A stretch of 64,000 bases of DNA from positions 310,001 through 374,000 of the forward strand of contig NZ_JAVXZY010000002.1 of NCBI RefSeq assembly GCF_032337115.1, given 5' to 3'. Under the pieces are notes generated by a model. The model saw only the letters and a program-made list of their open reading frames with translations. It was not told where the DNA came from and did not search any database. The stretch is from Roseateles_C aquae. GTDB taxonomy: Bacteria; Pseudomonadota; Gammaproteobacteria; Burkholderiales; Burkholderiaceae_C. Below are positions 61,801 through 64,000 of the stretch, one piece after another. Positions within the stretch are counted from its first letter, which is position 1, and each line of letters opens with the position of its first letter. The position numbers and the translations under genes were made by a program.

Positions 61801-61999
61801 CCTTCTTGGTCACCTCGGCCTCGACGATCTCGGGTGAGGCGCCGGGATAGTCCATGGCCACGACCACGGTCGGAAAGTCGATATTGGGGAACTGGTCAAC
61901 CGACAGACGCTGGTAGCTGAACAGCCCCAGCACGACAAAGGCCAGCATGACCATGGTGGCCATGACCGGGTTCTGGATCGAGACTCTGGTGAACCACAT
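58820..61999 (-). CDS. Efflux RND transporter permease (HAE1/MdtB-like)
   Basis: The 1059-residue inner-membrane pump has 12 predicted helices and two large periplasmic loops. It starts MWFTRVSIQNPVMATMVMLAFVVLG, with QRLSVDQFPNIDFPTVVVAMDYPGASPEIVE after helix 1. The proton-relay Asp pair is in VGLLIDDAIVVREN near residue 405. VTKNAILLIDFA is in the second half. It exports drugs or lipids by proton exchange together with the adaptor encoded upstream and TolC. The last residues (HGAP) end 50 bp before pcm. Confidence 0.95.
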   Translation of the reverse strand: MWFTRVSIQNPVMATMVMLAFVVLGLFSYQRLSVDQFPNIDFPTVVVAMDYPGASPEIVEAEVTKKVEEAVNTVAGINSLYSRSYEGSSVVIIEFNLDVDGRKAAEDVREKVALIRPLLRDEVKEPRISRFDPQSAPIFNVAVLAENKDKSTQELTTWATQVLQKRLENVRGVGSVAVVGGLQRQIQLFLKPQAMEALGISVDQVLAAVKSENQELPMGNLRSREREQVVQINARLKRPEDFRDIVVARKAGSSIKLAQIADVVDGPQEVESLALYNGQRTVLLSVQKSQGENTIAVVDGLMVALKEAQNLTPAGVKLEVNRDNSRGIRVSVANVKRTLIEGAVLTVLIVFLFLNSWRSTVITGLTLPIALIGTFLFMYAFGFTINTITMMALSLCVGLLIDDAIVVRENIVRHVAMGVSPRQAALDGTEEIGLAVLATTLSIVAVFLPIGFMGGIVGKFFHEFGITIVAAVLISMFVSFTLDPMLSSVWHDPQAHGGHRGTPVTLYDKTIGRVTGVFDDFTNWLSDAYQVILAWSLRHKGKTLAIALGTLLASCGLLGSVGKEFVPKADLSETQINFYTPVGSSLEVTEARARQIDEVLRSMPEVRYTVTTINSGFAAGKIYGAIYVRLVDRKDRQRSVVELAAPLREKLSTIPGITVTNIGQTDLGGGKSLQFSLQGPDLRELERIANGVTAQLNKIPGLVDLDSTLKPNKPTVSIEVKRDAAADVGLNVNALAGTLRTLVAGTTVGNWRAPDGENYDVLVRLAPEQRDHLADLQDMPINVAPGADGSPRVVRLAQVADVRPSTGPNQINRRDMNREITIDGNALGRSSGEVSADIKKVLDATPFPPGYRYSFGGSTKNMTESFQYAVGALALAIVFIYMILASQFKSFLQPLALMSSLPLTLIGVVLALLAFRSTLNMFSIIGIVMLMGLVTKNAILLIDFAIRSREGEHGHGVDAEPMGREDALLHAARVRLRPILMTTLAMVFGMVPLAFALSEGSEQRAPMGQAVIGGVITSSLLTLVVVPVIYCYLDDLAQWLRHRFLGTAASDSSAAHGAP

Positions 62000-62013
62000 G
62001 GTGCGCGGCCGCC

Positions 62014-63177
62014 TTAGTTGGAGGCTGCCGAGGCAGGGGCGGGAGTCGCAGTCGGCGTTGCGGTGGGTGCCGCGCTCAGCTTGACTGGTGTGCCCTCGGC
62101 CACCGCACCCGCGGCCAGGCTCAAGAGCTGCGCCCCGGCACTGAGACCCGAGCGAATCTCCACCATGGCCTCGCCCTTGCTATCGCCAACGGCGCCCAAC
62201 TCCACTGTCTGCGCCCTCACCTTGCCGCCCTCAACCATCAGCACATAGGGCTTGGCGCGATCGACCCGCACCAGCGTGCTGGGCACGGCGAGCGCCTGCT
62301 TGTCCTCCAGCGCCAGGCGGCCGCGGGCAAACATGCCGTGACGCAGGCCGGGTTGGCCGTCCATGCGCAGATAGGCCAGCACCGCGCGCGAGCCGGCCTG
62401 CGCGGCCGGATTGACCCGCGCAACGATGGCCCGCACCGGCTGGTCCAGGCCATCGATCTGTAGCTGCGCGACCGCGCCGGGCTTCAGTCCGACAGCCTGC
62501 TCGGCGGGAACAGCGGCTTCGAGTTCGAGCTTGGAAATGTCAACAATTTCGACGATGCGGCCGTCGATCGCTACCCGCTCACCCGGCTGTGCCAGCCGCT
62601 GAGAGACCTGCCCGCTGATCGGTGCCAGCAGCTGCGCGTCGTTCAAGGCCTTGCGCGCCAGCTGCACCGCCGCCTCGGCCGCCAGCAGATTGGCCTTGGC
62701 CGCAGCTTCTGCTGAGATGGCAGATTCCATCGCCGTCGACGAAATAAAGCCCTGGCTGACCAGGGCCCGGTTGTTGTCCAGCGTGCGGCGGGCAATGTCC
62801 AGCTGCGCCTTGTTGGCCAGTGCCGTTTGCTCGGCCTGCTTCAGCCGCCATTCGAATTCGGTGGTGTCCAGCTGCCCGAGCAGCTGGCCAGCGCGAACGC
62901 CATCGCCCTCGCGCACGGTCAAGCGCGCCAACTCGGCCGCCACCTTGGCCTTGAGCACGGCGGTATCGACCGCCTTCAGGCTGCCCGAGATCGCCAGGCT
63001 GCGCGAAAAGGGGCGTGGCTGCAGCGTCAGCAGATCAAGCGCCCCGAGACTCAAGCTTGGCGTCGCCGCGGCGGCCACCGGCGCGGCTGCGCCACGCGAC
63101 TTCATCCAGCGCGATGCGCCCGCCCCCACCAGCACCAAGATGAGCACCGGGATCGCGATCTTCTGCCAAGCTTTCAT
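62014..63177 (-). CDS. Efflux RND transporter periplasmic adaptor
   Basis: The 387-residue membrane-fusion protein has an N-terminal anchor (IAIPVLILVLVGAGASRWM), lipoyl halves (LARLTVREGDGVRAGQLLGQLDTTEFEWRLKQAEQ and LLAPISGQVSQRLAQPGERVAIDGRIVEI), a coiled-coil hairpin between them, and a beta-barrel (LEAAVPAEQAVGLKPGAVAQLQI). The C-terminus is an Ala/Thr/Pro tail. It lies 6 bp after tetR and 14 bp before the RND gene, so all three are one operon. Confidence 0.93.
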   Translation of the reverse strand: MKAWQKIAIPVLILVLVGAGASRWMKSRGAAAPVAAAATPSLSLGALDLLTLQPRPFSRSLAISGSLKAVDTAVLKAKVAAELARLTVREGDGVRAGQLLGQLDTTEFEWRLKQAEQTALANKAQLDIARRTLDNNRALVSQGFISSTAMESAISAEAAAKANLLAAEAAVQLARKALNDAQLLAPISGQVSQRLAQPGERVAIDGRIVEIVDISKLELEAAVPAEQAVGLKPGAVAQLQIDGLDQPVRAIVARVNPAAQAGSRAVLAYLRMDGQPGLRHGMFARGRLALEDKQALAVPSTLVRVDRAKPYVLMVEGGKVRAQTVELGAVGDSKGEAMVEIRSGLSAGAQLLSLAAGAVAEGTPVKLSAAPTATPTATPAPASAASN

Positions 63178-63183
63178 GCGTCT

Positions 63184-63849
63184 CTACTCGTTTTGTTTTA
63201 TGGAAGGAGGAGCGGCCAGCAAGCCCCGCAGTATCAGGTCGATCTGCACGCGTATCACCGCGGCCGGATCGATGGGCGGACCAAACATCGCACAGGCCCC
63301 GAAGGAGTGCTGGTTGAGCACCATGTGCAGCATCGGCCCGATCAGCACATGAACGGCCTCGGACACCGGCACCGGTCTGAACTCACCGCTGGCAATGCCG
63401 CGGGCGATCACGCCACCCAGCAGCTCATGCGTCGGCGCAATGACTTCATCAACAAAGAACTGCGCCAGCTCGGGGAAGTTGCGCGCCTCGGCCACCATGA
63501 TCTTGCTGATGCCGCCGGCCGGGGTATTGCCCACCCGCACCCACCAGTCGTTCAACACCATCGCCAGCAGTTCGGCCATGCTGCCCTGGTAGCCGGCAAT
63601 CAAGGCCGCGCCCTCGGCGATGTGGGCCGACAGGCTCTCGCGAATCAGCGCCTTGAACAGCTCTTCCTTGGAGGCGAAATAGAGGTAGAGCGTGCCCTTG
63701 GACACGCCGGCGCGGGCCGCCACCTCCTCGGAGCGCGTCGCCGCAAAGCCTTTCTCGACGAACAGCGACAACGCCGCATCCAGCAGTTCCTGCGGGCGGG
63801 CTTCCTTGCGACGCTGACGGGGCGATGGTGAGGCGGGGGCTGGGCGCAT
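63184..63849 (-). CDS. TetR/AcrR family repressor
   Basis: The 221-residue protein has the N-terminal TetR helix-turn-helix (RPQELLDAALSLFVEKGFAATRSEEVAARAGVSKGTLYLYFASKEELFKALI) and a larger helical ligand-binding domain with the TetR_C-like end. ATG 63849 starts just before a palindrome that is probably its operator; a longer frame would read through that palindrome. It would repress itself and the downstream RND genes until a pump substrate binds. Confidence 0.93.
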   Translation of the reverse strand: MRPAPASPSPRQRRKEARPQELLDAALSLFVEKGFAATRSEEVAARAGVSKGTLYLYFASKEELFKALIRESLSAHIAEGAALIAGYQGSMAELLAMVLNDWWVRVGNTPAGGISKIMVAEARNFPELAQFFVDEVIAPTHELLGGVIARGIASGEFRPVPVSEAVHVLIGPMLHMVLNQHSFGACAMFGPPIDPAAVIRVQIDLILRGLLAAPPSIKQNE

Positions 63850-63855
63850 TCGAGT

Positions 63856-63873
63856 ACTGACTAACCGGTCAGT
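63856..63873. promoter_or_regulatory. Palindromic operator of the TetR-type repressor
   Basis: ACTGAC TAACCG GTCAGT is a perfect 6-6-6 inverted repeat whose centre also reads ACTAACCGGTCAGT, a CCGG-centred TetR-family operator form. It begins 6 bp upstream of the repressor start and lies about 50 bp from the divergent lipoprotein gene, so one protein could control both. Confidence 0.7.
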
Positions 63874-63922
63874 AATGTATGACTGGCGTCTGGGAGGGTC
63901 AAGCCTGGCACAGAATGCCGAA

Positions 63923-64000
63923 ATGCAAAGATTCTTGAAGTCACGCCGCACCCTGTTCGCCACCCCCCTGCTGCTTGCCAGCGTGCTGCTGCCTGGCTGC
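63923..64000 (+). CDS. Lipoprotein, N-terminal fragment at the window edge
   Basis: Twenty-six codons from ATG 63923 encode a basic start (MQRFLKSRRT), a hydrophobic core (LFATPLLLASVL) and the lipobox LPGC, whose Cys is the last codon of the window. The gene continues beyond the edge. It is divergent from the tetR-RND operon and shares its control region. Confidence 0.65.
   Translation, partial: MQRFLKSRRTLFATPLLLASVLLPGC

Overview
The window is a chromosomal segment of a high-GC betaproteobacterium of the order Burkholderiales. The gene content and order (for example pcm-rhodanese-tolC, and dapA-bamC-MBL hydrolase) suggest the Roseateles/Paucibacter/Rubrivivax side of that order. This placement is an inference from protein families and from the tmRNA tag ANDSTFALAA, which resembles the betaproteobacterial ANDERFALAA type. 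Genes are densely packed, many with 1-8 bp overlaps.

Layout. 1-4223 (minus): partial lytic transglycosylase, GNAT acetyltransferase, acetylpolyamine-amidohydrolase/HDAC-like deacetylase, a hairpin cluster, parE. 4325-10853 (plus): secreted amidohydrolase, MFS transporter, small membrane protein, methyltransferase, dapA, bamC, MBL hydrolase. 10961-12953 (minus): small lipoprotein, unknown protein, RoxA-type ribosomal oxygenase. 13138-20614 (plus): a five-gene unit of HlyD adaptor, MacB-type ATPase, duplicated FtsX permease, NtrC-type response regulator and histidine kinase, preceded by a -24/-12 promoter. 20619-25348: SlyD-like PPIase, dut and coaBC, and a large Asp-box beta-propeller lipoprotein. 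25432-34387 (minus): trmB, then a nucleoside uptake and salvage cluster (BMP binding protein, NupO/P/Q-like ABC transporter, cdd, purine nucleoside phosphorylase, deoC, deoA). 34939-37088 (plus): feoAB behind a Fur-box candidate. 37098-44629: EVE and VOC proteins, an orphan PrsT-like TPR lipoprotein, a DUF885 peptidase, small proteins, and a 268-bp MITE-like element.

Accessory region. Between about 44.77 and 49.01 kb lies what reads as a decayed integrative element at the 3' end of ssrA (tmRNA). It has a degenerate copy of the ssrA 3' flank at its far side, a truncated RepA-like ATPase, a TubC-docking-like protein, no visible integrase, and one intact AT-richer gene. That gene encodes a fused ABC-ATPase plus TOPRIM/DUF4435-like protein and is the best candidate in the window for an anti-phage defence system.

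Beyond ssrA, 49399-64000 holds gph, ubiG, a GNAT enzyme, a stand-alone acetolactate synthase divergent from an Lrp/AsnC regulator, a Lys-rich secreted protein, a prolyl-4-hydroxylase-like oxygenase and yaaA. These are followed by an efflux locus read on the minus strand: tetR, RND adaptor, RND pump, pcm, rhodanese, tolC. A palindromic operator precedes tetR, and the first codons of a divergent lipoprotein reach the window edge.

The interpretation rests on reading motifs by eye. No database search was run, and family names are confident only where catalytic motifs are quoted.
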